In this document: one piece after another, positions 1 to 5,727 of the stretch
Numbering within the stretch: position 1 is the first letter of the stretch
Layout of the letters: each line of letters starts with the position of its first letter
From: Chloroflexota bacterium
Lineage (GTDB): Bacteria; Chloroflexota; Ktedonobacteria; Ktedonobacterales; Ktedonobacteraceae
Length of the DNA stretch: 5,748 nt
Assembly: GCA_021828635.1 (NCBI GenBank)
Contig: JAJZEJ010000620.1
Span: 1-5,748, forward strand
Direction of reading: 5' to 3'
Translations under genes and position numbers: made by a program
The notes under the pieces: generated by a model
What the model saw: the letters and a program-made list of their open reading frames with translations, nothing else
Told to the model about the DNA's origin: nothing
The model's database searches: none

Positions 1-263
1 AATATATGTTTGATACTCGCAATGATGGATGAATTGAGGTGATTGCCAAGAATAAGACCGGTGATAGAGAGAACAGCTAAGGCGATAGGGAAGACGGACA
101 TGAGCAGGTTGTAAGCTAGCATAGCAGCAAAGTTCATCACCCAATCGTTGTTAAATTTGGTATAAAATTGCATCAAAGGCTTCGCATCTTTTTTCGCCGT
201 TGCTACTGTAGGCGAACTGGTGATGTCTTTGAGCATCCCAGCTTGCGTTTTGGGTGTTGCCAT
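1..263 (-). CDS. YihY/BrkB-family inner membrane protein, N-terminal part (partial)
   Basis: The first 87 codons of a gene that continues past the left edge of the window. The start is the ATG at 261-263, with AGGAG at 274-278 ten bases upstream. Residues 1-38 are polar and Lys-rich (cytoplasmic tail). Residues about 41-73 (starting NDWVMNFAAMLAYNLLMSVF) match the opening of the YihY/virulence factor BrkB (UPF0761) family: a Trp, then an Ala-rich stretch, AY, and an FP at the end of the first membrane helix, followed by a hydrophobic run to ILG. Family members are polytopic inner-membrane proteins of poorly defined function; the old 'ribonuclease BN' label is considered wrong. The gene is divergent from the J-domain gene. 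Family assignment rests on the first helix only; the remaining helices are outside the window. Confidence 0.8.
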   Translation of the reverse strand, partial: MATPKTQAGMLKDITSSPTVATAKKDAKPLMQFYTKFNNDWVMNFAAMLAYNLLMSVFPIALAVLSITGLILGNHLNSSIIASIKHI

Positions 264-301
264 TGTCGTTTTACTCCTGGTAGGTTGCTTATTGTTTTTT
301 A

Positions 302-314
302 GACACGCCGTGTC
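302..314. promoter_or_regulatory. Perfect 6+1+6 palindrome, possible operator of the BrkB-family gene
   Basis: GACACG-C-CGTGTC is a perfect inverted repeat with a one-base centre. It sits about 40 bases upstream of the ATG at 263 and just downstream of a minus-strand TATACT (322-327) that could be a -10 box. A repressor bound here would overlap the transcription start. The T-run lies on the wrong side for a terminator: it precedes the repeat on the plus strand. The operator role is inferred from symmetry and position; no regulator is assigned. Confidence 0.35.
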
Positions 315-321
315 ATTCTAT

Positions 322-327
322 AGTATA
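322..327 (-). promoter_or_regulatory. Candidate -10 box for the BrkB-family gene
   Basis: TATACT on the minus strand, 59 bases upstream of the ATG, matches the bacterial -10 consensus at five of six bases. The expected -35 position (345-350, reading TGCCAT) is poor, so this would be a weak or activated promoter. Overlapping A/T-rich alternatives such as TATAGA (317-322) exist. Confidence 0.3.
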
Positions 328-425
328 AAATATGCAGGTAAAAAATGGCATCCCACCTATGCATGTTTATGGGTGGTTTGTGTTGTCGTCATATGAATCA
401 CGGACGGAAAAGCACTCCCGTTTCA

Positions 426-454
426 TTCTGACGAAAAATGACGTATAGTATAAG
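426..454 (+). promoter_or_regulatory. Candidate weak promoter for the J-domain gene
   Basis: Overlapping -10-like hexamers TATAGT (444-449) and TATAAG (449-454) lie about 45 bases before the start codon at 496. For the second, a 17-base spacer points to TTCTGA at 426-431, which is a poor -35. This is the best plus-strand candidate in the 232-base divergent gap 264-495. The rest of that gap shows only the palindrome at 302-314 and a weak CCACC/GGTGG inverted repeat (353-357 and 372-376). Confidence 0.3.
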
Positions 455-477
455 CAAAGGTTGGCATAAGGTGGAAC

Positions 478-498
478 GAAGGCTAATGAAGGTTTATG
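478..498 (+). promoter_or_regulatory. Duplicated ribosome-binding site and start codon of the J-domain gene
   Basis: Two adjacent 10-base units, gaaggctaat and gaaggtttat (8 of 10 identical), each give GAAGG, three bases, then ATG. The first ATG (486) opens a 30-codon frame ending at 578. The second (496) opens the J-domain frame. A stop in the J-domain frame at 487-489 rules out any earlier start. Both SD-to-ATG spacings (three bases) are shorter than usual, so initiation may be weak or shared between the two starts. Confidence 0.5.
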
Positions 499-795
499 AG
501 TACACATTCCTCGAAATCGTTGATGGGACTGCTATGGGATGCCATGCGCCTGGGCGTGCGGACATTCTGGCAGAGTAGCATCAATCCTGCACGTCCTTTT
601 GTGGAGCGGCAACAAGCGTTGGCAGTCTTAGGATTGCCCTCGAATGCTACACCTGAGCAGATTAAGCGTCGCTATCGCGCGTTGGCAAAACGGTTCCATC
701 CCGATTGTGGTGGCGATCCACGCCGCATGCAGCAGATCATTGCCGCATATGAGTTTCTGGTGAAGGAGCAAACACGCTCCCATCCGTATGCATAA
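496..795 (+). CDS. Small J-domain (DnaJ-like) protein
   Basis: A 99-residue protein with a C-terminal J-domain, residues about 40-91. It contains ALAVLGL, then ATPEQIKRRYRALAKRFHPD (a helix II of basic residues running into the HPD motif at 68-70), then a helix III ending AAYEFL. HPD is the signature that stimulates Hsp70 (DnaK) ATPase. There is no Gly/Phe region, zinc-finger domain or client-binding domain, so this is a class III (J-domain-only) co-chaperone, and helix IV is absent or very short. Residues 8-28 are amphipathic (LMGLLWDAMRLGVRTFW) and might dock to a membrane or partner; that is a guess. The start at 496 is the first possible one because a stop in frame lies at 487-489. The gene is convergent with the zinc-ribbon gene and divergent from the BrkB-family gene. 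Its chaperone partner and client cannot be deduced here. Confidence 0.85.
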   Translation: MSTHSSKSLMGLLWDAMRLGVRTFWQSSINPARPFVERQQALAVLGLPSNATPEQIKRRYRALAKRFHPDCGGDPRRMQQIIAAYEFLVKEQTRSHPYA

Positions 796-820
796 CGTCC
801 GTGCTTGGGCAAGGCGGACG
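796..820. terminator. Stem-loop between two convergent genes, possible weak terminator
   Basis: CGTCCG (796-801) and CGGACG (815-820) form a perfect six-base stem immediately after the stop codon of the J-domain gene. Inside, CTTG and CAAG can add further pairs. It is followed by a palindromic 10-mer CGATGCATCG (821-830). No T-tract follows on either strand, so it is not a classic intrinsic terminator. Its place between convergent stops (795 and 852) suggests a shared transcription end. Confidence 0.3.
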
Positions 821-851
821 CGATGCATCGATCTCTACACGTGTTCACAGA

Positions 852-1646
852 TTAGGGCAGGCGTGCGCCGCACTGATTGCAGAAGCGTTTACCAGGACGT
901 ACCGGAGCGCCACACTGGTCGCAATAGAGTGTTTCTGGCTGTGGTTGAGGTGCTTGTGGTGCTTGTGGTGCTTGAGGCTGGGCAAAGGGCTGTTGAACTG
1001 GTGTTGCTGAATAGCCAGCATAGCCAGGAGTCGGCCCTTGCGTAGAGGTAACTACAGGTGATTGTGCCTGCCCATACTGCCCAGGCTGTGTGCCTGGTGT
1101 GCCGAAGCCTGTTTGCTGAGGAGCCTGCTGAACCTGCTGTGGCTGTGATGGCGATTGGGGGGCGGGCGTCTGAACAGTCTGAATGGTATCATGAATGCCC
1201 TTTGCCGCCTTGATCGCAAATCCCCCAATCGTGCTAGCGATCTTGATGCCTCTGGCTATATCGTCCATGTCCTGTTTGAGACGATGGGTAGGAGGAAGCA
1301 TCGTAGAGTCAGAAACCTTTTGAAAAAAGTTGGTGCCAATCTGGATGCCCTCTTCATTCCAAGAAATTTGCGCTTGCAACTGAGTAGCATCGTCAAAGGA
1401 AAACGTGAGTAGCTTATCCTGTTGTGTATAAGAACCTTCGCGGCGTGTTTCCGGCGCGTTTGCCGCCACCTGCTGACCATTCATGAGCGATTGAGCTGCA
1501 TTCATAGCCCGGCTGCGATCCTGCGTAGTCAGAGCAAAACGCCCGTTGGGATAGAGGGTTAGACGATCAATGCGTGACGTAAAGTAGTCTAACCCGATGC
1601 CGGAACGGTGCAGGTATTCGTATTGACCGGTAGCTGGCTTTGTCAT
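852..1646 (-). CDS. Pro/Gln-rich protein with C-terminal zinc ribbon, function unknown
   Basis: A 264-residue protein in three parts. Residues 1-120 look beta-rich: short strands with YPNGRFALT, then EGSYTQQDKLLTFSF, then a Trp-containing strand. I do not recognise this domain. Residues 125-155 form a likely helix (DDIARGIKIASTIGGFAIKA). Residues 157-240 are a disordered Pro/Gln linker with three PQA units. Residues 242-259 are a zinc ribbon with C242-x2-C245 and C256-x2-C259 separated by ten residues (CDQCGAPV, RFCNQCGARL), a pattern common at the ends of multidomain proteins of Chloroflexota and related bacteria. There is no signal peptide or clear membrane helix. The start ATG at 1644-1646 has AGGGG at 1650-1654, only three bases away. 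The gene lies 133 bp downstream of the XRE-TPR gene on the same strand. Zinc binding is expected from the cysteines; biological role and partner are unknown. Confidence 0.8.
   Translation of the reverse strand: MTKPATGQYEYLHRSGIGLDYFTSRIDRLTLYPNGRFALTTQDRSRAMNAAQSLMNGQQVAANAPETRREGSYTQQDKLLTFSFDDATQLQAQISWNEEGIQIGTNFFQKVSDSTMLPPTHRLKQDMDDIARGIKIASTIGGFAIKAAKGIHDTIQTVQTPAPQSPSQPQQVQQAPQQTGFGTPGTQPGQYGQAQSPVVTSTQGPTPGYAGYSATPVQQPFAQPQAPQAPQAPQPQPETLYCDQCGAPVRPGKRFCNQCGARLP
949..975. repeat. Three 9-bp tandem repeats encoding PQA units
   Basis: ggtgcttgt, ggtgcttgt and ggtgcttga lie in tandem and encode PQA repeats (about residues 224-232) in the linker of the zinc-ribbon protein. Codons are the same in the first two copies, which suggests a recent slippage expansion. 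Nine-base units keep the frame, so length can vary between strains without breaking the zinc ribbon. Confidence 0.75.
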
Positions 1647-1688
1647 ACGCCCCTAAAATCCTTTTTTAGCCAAAGACATGAGAGTTAT

Positions 1689-1712
1689 GAATATGGGATA
1701 TGGGGATATGGC
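1689..1712. repeat. Three 8-bp tandem repeats upstream of the zinc-ribbon gene
   Basis: gaatatgg, gatatggg and gatatggc follow each other with an exact 8-base period, 43-66 bases upstream of the zinc-ribbon start codon. They lie downstream of a possible minus-strand -10 (TACAAT, 1714-1719), which has no good -35 partner. They may be a protein-binding site in the leader or a slippage tract. The remaining bases between 1647 and 1779 hold the AGGGG ribosome-binding site and an AT-rich inverted repeat (CTAAAA 1653-1658 with TTTTAG 1664-1669). I see no terminator for the upstream gene. Confidence 0.45.
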
Positions 1713-1779
1713 TATTGTATCCTCATTACTGCATATACGTAGTCCCTCCCACCCAGGTTGCGCTCTCTAAATTCTCTCT

Positions 1780-3165
1780 TTACATACTCATCGTTGTCTC
1801 ATTGCCCTCGGTTTCGATGCTCACTTTTTGCGCCGTCACGAGTTCAGAGAGTTGGCGTGCCTGCGCCAGTTCGGCCTGCCCCTCTTCTAACTTCTCGCGT
1901 TTCACAAGCATGCTCCCTAGATAGATGTGTGCATAAATGCGTGCATCAATATGTTCGGTTGCATCTAATATGTCCGTCGCACGACGATAAGCTACTTCAG
2001 CCTGATCTGCTTCGCTTGTTGCTTCCAGCAGACGCCCATAGATGATCTGCGCATCAGCTTGACGCCGTGGATTGCTTTTCTCGGCTGCCTCTAATGCCTG
2101 TGTGGCATAGGTGCTTGCCTGCGTATAGTTGCCGCGCTCAATGGCGATACCGGCAAGTGTACAGGCGGCGGCTGAGATGATATTCGCACGGTTCTGACGA
2201 TCCGAAGACGTTTCGGCTGTGCCATTTGTTCCGTTCGTCCCATTATTCTGATGAGGAACGTAGCCTGCTGTAGCCCAGGTATCGATCAACTGACTCAGAT
2301 TATTCTGTACGCTCTCAATGTTACCCAGTTCTTTATCGATCTGCGCAATATGACAGCGAACAAGAGACTCTCGCAGTGGATCATGGATCGAGCGATAGAG
2401 GACACGCGCATTTTCAGCATGCTCAAGGGCTGTTTGCAACAATTGCTTACGATATGCATCGCTGGTATGAGGCTGCTCTTTTAACTTATAAGCTTTGACG
2501 AAAGCGATAATGGACATACCCCAATGCGCCTCCGCCACATAGCCAAAAGGTGTCTCATTGTTAATCATGCGCAATGTGATCTGGTACTGAGTCAATGCCT
2601 CATCCAGACCCAGGTGCCGATAGGAAGCTGCTAGATGTAAGTGGAGCAGCATCAATTCATGGCGTTGCTCTGCTGATAACGTGTCCTGTTTGGGAAGTTC
2701 GTTAATAGCATAGATGAAATCCTGCACTGCCTGTGAATATTGCATCTGCTCGTAGTAGCTTTGTCCGCGCAGTGCAGCAATACGCCATCGTTGCAACGTG
2801 GGTATTTGCGCAAAGTGCAGCGATTGTAGCAACGAAAGTACTTTTGAGGCGTCTTTGTTTTTCAAAAGTTGAGTCGCCTCGTGTCGTAAATCTTCAAAGG
2901 AGCGATATTGTCGCGCCTCCACTTCTGATTCACGGTGTTGTTGTGCCAGTGATTCAAGGTCTTCAAAAGGCAAATTTAGCCGCTCGGCCAGGAAGCGTAA
3001 GCTTTCCTGTGATGGGTCAACTCTGTTTCGCTCGATTTGCGAAATCAGACTTGTGCTATAATGCCCGTTGGCTACGTCGGCTAGCGAGAGGTGTAAATCC
3101 TCTCGTGCTGCTCTTATACGACCTCCGAGTGTATCTGGCGATACATGTTTTGATGGACGAGGCAT
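1780..3165 (-). CDS. XRE-family HTH transcriptional regulator with C-terminal TPR domain
   Basis: A 461-residue cytoplasmic DNA-binding regulator. Residues about 14-68 are an XRE/HTH_3 domain: GGRIRAAREDLHLSLADVA, then the recognition helix region ending ISQIERNRVDPS, then LRFLAERLNL. Residues about 90-445 are helical repeats of tetratricopeptide type, for example EQMQYSQAVQDFIYAINELP, ERGNYTQASTYATQALEAAE, DQAEVAYRRATDIL and LEEGQAELAQARQL. An XRE domain fused to TPRs recalls the peptide-sensing RNPP regulators of Firmicutes, but the fusion also occurs widely without a known ligand. An NGT triple repeat (308-316) breaks the array between helices. The start is fixed: ATG 3163-3165 follows a frame stop at 3169-3171, with GGGAGG about 12 bases away, a rather long spacing. 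A strong promoter lies at 3211-3239. Target genes and effector are unknown; the repeats beside its own promoter hint at autoregulation. Confidence 0.88.
   Translation of the reverse strand: MPRPSKHVSPDTLGGRIRAAREDLHLSLADVANGHYSTSLISQIERNRVDPSQESLRFLAERLNLPFEDLESLAQQHRESEVEARQYRSFEDLRHEATQLLKNKDASKVLSLLQSLHFAQIPTLQRWRIAALRGQSYYEQMQYSQAVQDFIYAINELPKQDTLSAEQRHELMLLHLHLAASYRHLGLDEALTQYQITLRMINNETPFGYVAEAHWGMSIIAFVKAYKLKEQPHTSDAYRKQLLQTALEHAENARVLYRSIHDPLRESLVRCHIAQIDKELGNIESVQNNLSQLIDTWATAGYVPHQNNGTNGTNGTAETSSDRQNRANIISAAACTLAGIAIERGNYTQASTYATQALEAAEKSNPRRQADAQIIYGRLLEATSEADQAEVAYRRATDILDATEHIDARIYAHIYLGSMLVKREKLEEGQAELAQARQLSELVTAQKVSIETEGNETTMSM
2218..2244 (-). repeat. NGT triple repeat inside the TPR protein
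   Basis: Three Asn-Gly-Thr units (residues 308-316) sit in a polar, probably disordered loop of about 25 residues that separates two blocks of TPR helices. The codons differ between copies (Thr ACA/ACA/ACG, Gly GGC/GGA/GGG, Asn AAT/AAC/AAT), so this is an old repeat rather than a fresh slippage product. Confidence 0.6.
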
Positions 3166-3210
3166 ACCCTATGCCAACCTCCCTAATCATAGAATGTCTA
3201 AGTATAAATA

Positions 3211-3239
3211 ATTATAATCGATACGCAAAAAAATTACAA
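3211..3239 (-). promoter_or_regulatory. Sigma-70-type promoter of the XRE-TPR gene
   Basis: On the minus strand, TTGTAA (-35, at 3234-3239), a 17-base spacer, and a perfect TATAAT (-10, at 3211-3216). The predicted start near 3204 gives a leader of about 40 bases before the ATG at 3165. The A/T-rich spacer contains a run of T on this strand. TATAAT also reads on the plus strand at 3213-3218, but no -35 supports use in that direction. Confidence 0.7.
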
Positions 3240-3243
3240 TCCC

Positions 3244-3280
3244 TGTGTGAAATATGTGTGAGTGTATGCCGAGTGTACGC
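3244..3280. promoter_or_regulatory. 11-bp-phased short repeats upstream of the regulator promoter
   Basis: TGTGTGA occurs at 3244-3250 and 3255-3261, exactly 11 bases apart. GAGTGTATGC (3260-3269) and GAGTGTACGC (3271-3280) are also 11 bases apart and match at nine of ten bases. Inverted versions follow at 3291-3296 (TCACAC) and 3317-3322 (ACACTC). The block begins five bases upstream of the -35 box of the minus-strand promoter, the classical place for an activator or autoregulator. Roughly one helical turn of spacing suggests binding along one DNA face. This is inferred from pattern only. Confidence 0.4.
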
Positions 3281-3366
3281 ATCAAACCAATCACACGAAT
3301 ATCCTCTATACGAGGACACACTCCTATTGACAAGAACGTACTGGCATAGGGAAAAGTTTTATCAAG

Positions 3367-3408
3367 CTAGTGGAAGAGAACACAGAAAGAATGTGTTCTC
3401 TGGACTAG
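3367..3408. repeat. Perfect 10-bp inverted repeat with CTAG outer arms
   Basis: AGAGAACACA (3375-3384) and TGTGTTCTCT (3392-3401) are exact reverse complements around a seven-base loop. Beyond small internal loops (tgga and gga), CTAG (3367-3370) pairs with CTAG (3405-3408), giving a long hairpin in RNA of either strand. No T-tract follows, so it is not an ordinary intrinsic terminator. It stands alone, about 160 bases before the topoisomerase promoter. It could be an operator, an RNA structure or the remnant of a small mobile repeat. Confidence 0.6.
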
Positions 3409-3561
3409 AAGCATTTGTTCTAATCAGGCGCGATCCTGGCCTTTTGTGACTGAAACGGCTTGAAATTAATGCTCTGGTGCGTTATTCTCCGTTACAATAG
3501 CAGAGTGAGCATATGCCACGCCGCAGGATTGATTATTTGGAACTTTTGGTCTAAAATAGTA

Positions 3562-3590
3562 TTGACTTTCTTGCGCTAAAACGGTATGCT
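3562..3590 (+). promoter_or_regulatory. Sigma-70-type promoter of the topoisomerase B-subunit gene
   Basis: TTGACT (3562-3567), 17-base spacer, TATGCT (3585-3590): each box differs from consensus at one or two bases and the spacing is ideal. The predicted start near 3597 leaves a leader of about 28 bases containing the ribosome-binding site AGGA at 3614-3617. This position supports translation from the ATG at 3625 rather than from a later one. Confidence 0.7.
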
Positions 3591-3624
3591 GAAAAAACAA
3601 GTACGATGCAGAGAGGAAAGATAG

Positions 3625-5724
3625 ATGGTTCGTTCCCCAAAGGTAGCTCCAATCCAATGGAATGAGACCGCCGTATTGCCCGGTTTAGAAACATTGCTTG
3701 CCTCTGAGACAGAGGTTGAGAGGCAATCACAGGAAAAAATGGTGGAGGCACAGCACACGAGTAAAACAATGGGGCGTAGTAAAAAACAGAGCGATTATTC
3801 AGCCGCCGATATTCAGGTTCTCGAAGGCATCGCGGCCATCCGGCACCGTCCCGGTATGTATATAGGTTCTACCTCAACTTCTGGTCTGCTTCATCTGATA
3901 TGGGAGGCGCTTGATAACGCCGTAGATGAGGCGGTGGCAGGGTATGGCAAGCATATTTGGGTGCAACTCGCGCAGAGCGGTTGGGTCACAGTGCGCGACG
4001 AGGGACGTGGTATGCCTTTTGACTCTATGCTCTATCAGGGCGAGTATTTACCGGCTGCTACAGTTATTCTAACCGTCCCACACTCCGGTGGCAAGTTTGC
4101 CGAGGGTGTGTATAAGACGGCTGGTGGTTTGCATGGTGTAGGCTCGACGGTGATTAATGCGCTTTCAGAAAAACTTGAATTAACGATTTGGAAGGATGGG
4201 CAGCAATTTACGCAAACGTTCAGTCGCGGGGTTGCTCTGCCACACCATATTGAGCCGTGTGATCCCCATATGCATGGAACGCAATTGCGTTGGCTCTATG
4301 ACCACGCTATTTTCGATGCCGACGCCTATTATGCCTTAGATGCGGTGGAGAGTCGTTTGAAAGCCGCGGCCTATCTCAATCGCGGCGTAGCCTTTCATCT
4401 AGAGGCGTGGGACGAGGAGCGTGCAGGGTCGGTGACACACATGTTTTATTCACGTGATGGCTTGCCTGATTATGTGCGTGAACTGGGAGCCACGGCTGAT
4501 GCGCCGCTCTTCAAGCAGATCATTGGTATTGCCAAAGAGAAGGATAGTGTGCAAGTCGAGATTGCTCTTCAACCAACGATGGGCTATAAGACGCTGATGT
4601 ATAGCTACGCCAATGCGGTACGCACACGCGATGGTGGCACGCATGAGACAGGCTTTAAGGCTGCGCTGACGAAGGTTGTCAATGATTACGCGCTAAAATA
4701 TGGCATTATCAAAAATCGTGAAAAAGAAGGTTTTCGGCCAGAAGTTATTCAGCAGGGGCTACATATTGTTATCTCGGTCAAGTTAGCCAATCCACAATTT
4801 CAGGGACAGACCAAAGATCGCCTGAATAATGCACCGGTTGAGGGTATGGTGCGCTCGATCATGGATGAAGGCTTAAAAGATTGGTTTGAGAGCAATACCC
4901 CTGCTGGTAAAGAGTGGCTAAAGAAAATTCAGCAGATGCAAAAGGCACGCAACGAGGCGCAACTTGTCGAGGAATTGGCGCGTGCTGGCAACAAGAAAAA
5001 TGGCGAACTGATTGATACCAGCCTGTCGAAAAAGTTTTTGCGTTGCAATACCAGTGATGCCTCGCGTGCGGAACTGTTTATCGTCGAGGGCGACTCGGCT
5101 GGTGGTAGTGCTGGTCAAGGGCGTTTCTCAGAATTTCAGGCCGTCTTAAAACTCAAGGGCAAGCCTCTCAATGTGGCGAAGGCTGACCTGGGGCGCATTG
5201 TAGAAAATGAAGAGATACGCACAATTATCAATGTACTGGGAACGGGTACCCGTGATCTTTTTGATAGTAGCCGATTAAAGTTTTCTCGTGTGATTATAGC
5301 AACTGATGCTGATGTTGACGGTCTGCATATTCAATGTCTGCTATTAACGCTGTTTCATCAAGAATTTAGCGATTTAATTGAGCGTGGACATGTGTATATT
5401 GCCTGCCCTCCGCTCTACTCGGTCAAATATAAAGGCAAAATTACCTGGTTGTTGGACGACGAAGCACGTATTCGCTTTATCAAGAGCCATCCCGATGCCG
5501 AGACTTTAGAGTTCAAACGTTTCAAAGGTCTGGGCGAGATGAACCCCAAAGAGTTGCGCGATACAACGTTCGATCCCGCACGTCGCACGCTCAAACGGGT
5601 AACAATGGATGATGCAGTGTTAGCGGCAAAGCTGGTAATGGAGCTAATGGAAGATAAAAATGCCGAAATGCGACGTGTTTTCCTGGCGGAACATGCACGT
5701 AAAGTCAAGGAATTGGATGTGTAA
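3625..5724 (+). CDS. Type IIA DNA topoisomerase ATPase subunit B (GyrB/ParE family)
   Basis: A 699-residue ATPase/Toprim subunit of a DNA gyrase or topoisomerase IV. The GHKL ATPase starts near residue 58 (YSAADIQVLEG, RPGMYIGST). Key residues are E94 and N98 (WEALDNAVDEA), D125-x-G-x-G (DEGRGMP), GGLHGVG at 167-173, and the transducer ATP-contact loop QTK at 395-397 (GQTKDRLNN). The Toprim domain has E488 in EGDSAGGSA and DADVDG at 561-566, the Mg-binding acidic set. The C-terminal FKGLGEMNP (633-640) contacts the A subunit. There is no large Toprim insert as in E. coli GyrB, so the protein is the short type; its length exceeds the usual 630-650 only through a 57-residue polar N-terminal extension. 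Later starts at M39 and M49 are possible, but the promoter and AGGA favour 3625. The next gene begins three bases after the stop, as in gyrB-gyrA or parE-parC pairs. DGLHI and the LIWEALDN motif lean to ParE and the LDV end to GyrB, so I give no symbol. Confidence 0.93.
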   Translation: MVRSPKVAPIQWNETAVLPGLETLLASETEVERQSQEKMVEAQHTSKTMGRSKKQSDYSAADIQVLEGIAAIRHRPGMYIGSTSTSGLLHLIWEALDNAVDEAVAGYGKHIWVQLAQSGWVTVRDEGRGMPFDSMLYQGEYLPAATVILTVPHSGGKFAEGVYKTAGGLHGVGSTVINALSEKLELTIWKDGQQFTQTFSRGVALPHHIEPCDPHMHGTQLRWLYDHAIFDADAYYALDAVESRLKAAAYLNRGVAFHLEAWDEERAGSVTHMFYSRDGLPDYVRELGATADAPLFKQIIGIAKEKDSVQVEIALQPTMGYKTLMYSYANAVRTRDGGTHETGFKAALTKVVNDYALKYGIIKNREKEGFRPEVIQQGLHIVISVKLANPQFQGQTKDRLNNAPVEGMVRSIMDEGLKDWFESNTPAGKEWLKKIQQMQKARNEAQLVEELARAGNKKNGELIDTSLSKKFLRCNTSDASRAELFIVEGDSAGGSAGQGRFSEFQAVLKLKGKPLNVAKADLGRIVENEEIRTIINVLGTGTRDLFDSSRLKFSRVIIATDADVDGLHIQCLLLTLFHQEFSDLIERGHVYIACPPLYSVKYKGKITWLLDDEARIRFIKSHPDAETLEFKRFKGLGEMNPKELRDTTFDPARRTLKRVTMDDAVLAAKLVMELMEDKNAEMRRVFLAEHARKVKELDV

Positions 5725-5727
5725 CGT

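Larger units (their letters stand above)
3166..3624. other. 459-bp divergent intergenic region between regulator and topoisomerase genes
   Basis: No convincing gene lies here. From left to right it holds a poorly spaced ribosome-binding site and a good minus-strand promoter for the regulator, phased GTGTGA/GAGTGT-type repeats (3244-3280), a perfect 10-bp hairpin (3375-3401), and a good plus-strand promoter (3562-3590) before the topoisomerase gene. Small frames of 31 codons (from 3254) and 36 codons (from 3469) lack ribosome-binding sites and I do not call them. The distance is large for two simple back-to-back promoters, so about 150 bases around the hairpin remain unexplained and could encode a small RNA. 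Confidence 0.6.

Noticed and set aside
353..376. CCACC/GGTGG inverted repeat as a terminator or riboswitch
   Set aside because: Five-base stem with a long A/T loop, no T-tract and no riboswitch-like conserved core.
788..1045. Plus-strand frames opposite the zinc-ribbon gene
   Set aside because: Their Val/Leu-rich runs are the antisense reading of the PQA repeats; there is no start-site support and no recognisable domain.
3327..3355. A perfect TTGACA (3327-3332) as a second topoisomerase promoter
   Set aside because: No acceptable -10 exists at 16-18 bases (the position reads ggaaaa), so the hexamer alone is not a promoter call.
3426..3446. Possible intrinsic terminator: AGGC/GCCT followed by TTTT
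   Set aside because: The stem is only four bases with a long loop and a short T-run, too weak to support.
2733..3449. A 238-codon plus-strand frame opposite the regulator gene and the intergenic region
   Set aside because: Most of it is antisense to the well-supported XRE-TPR gene, it has no family motifs or ribosome-binding site, and its low-complexity Val/Leu/Arg content is typical of a shadow frame.
3254..3579. Small frames of 31 codons (3254) and 36 codons (3469) in the intergenic region
   Set aside because: Neither has a Shine-Dalgarno sequence, and the second runs across the -35 box of the topoisomerase promoter.
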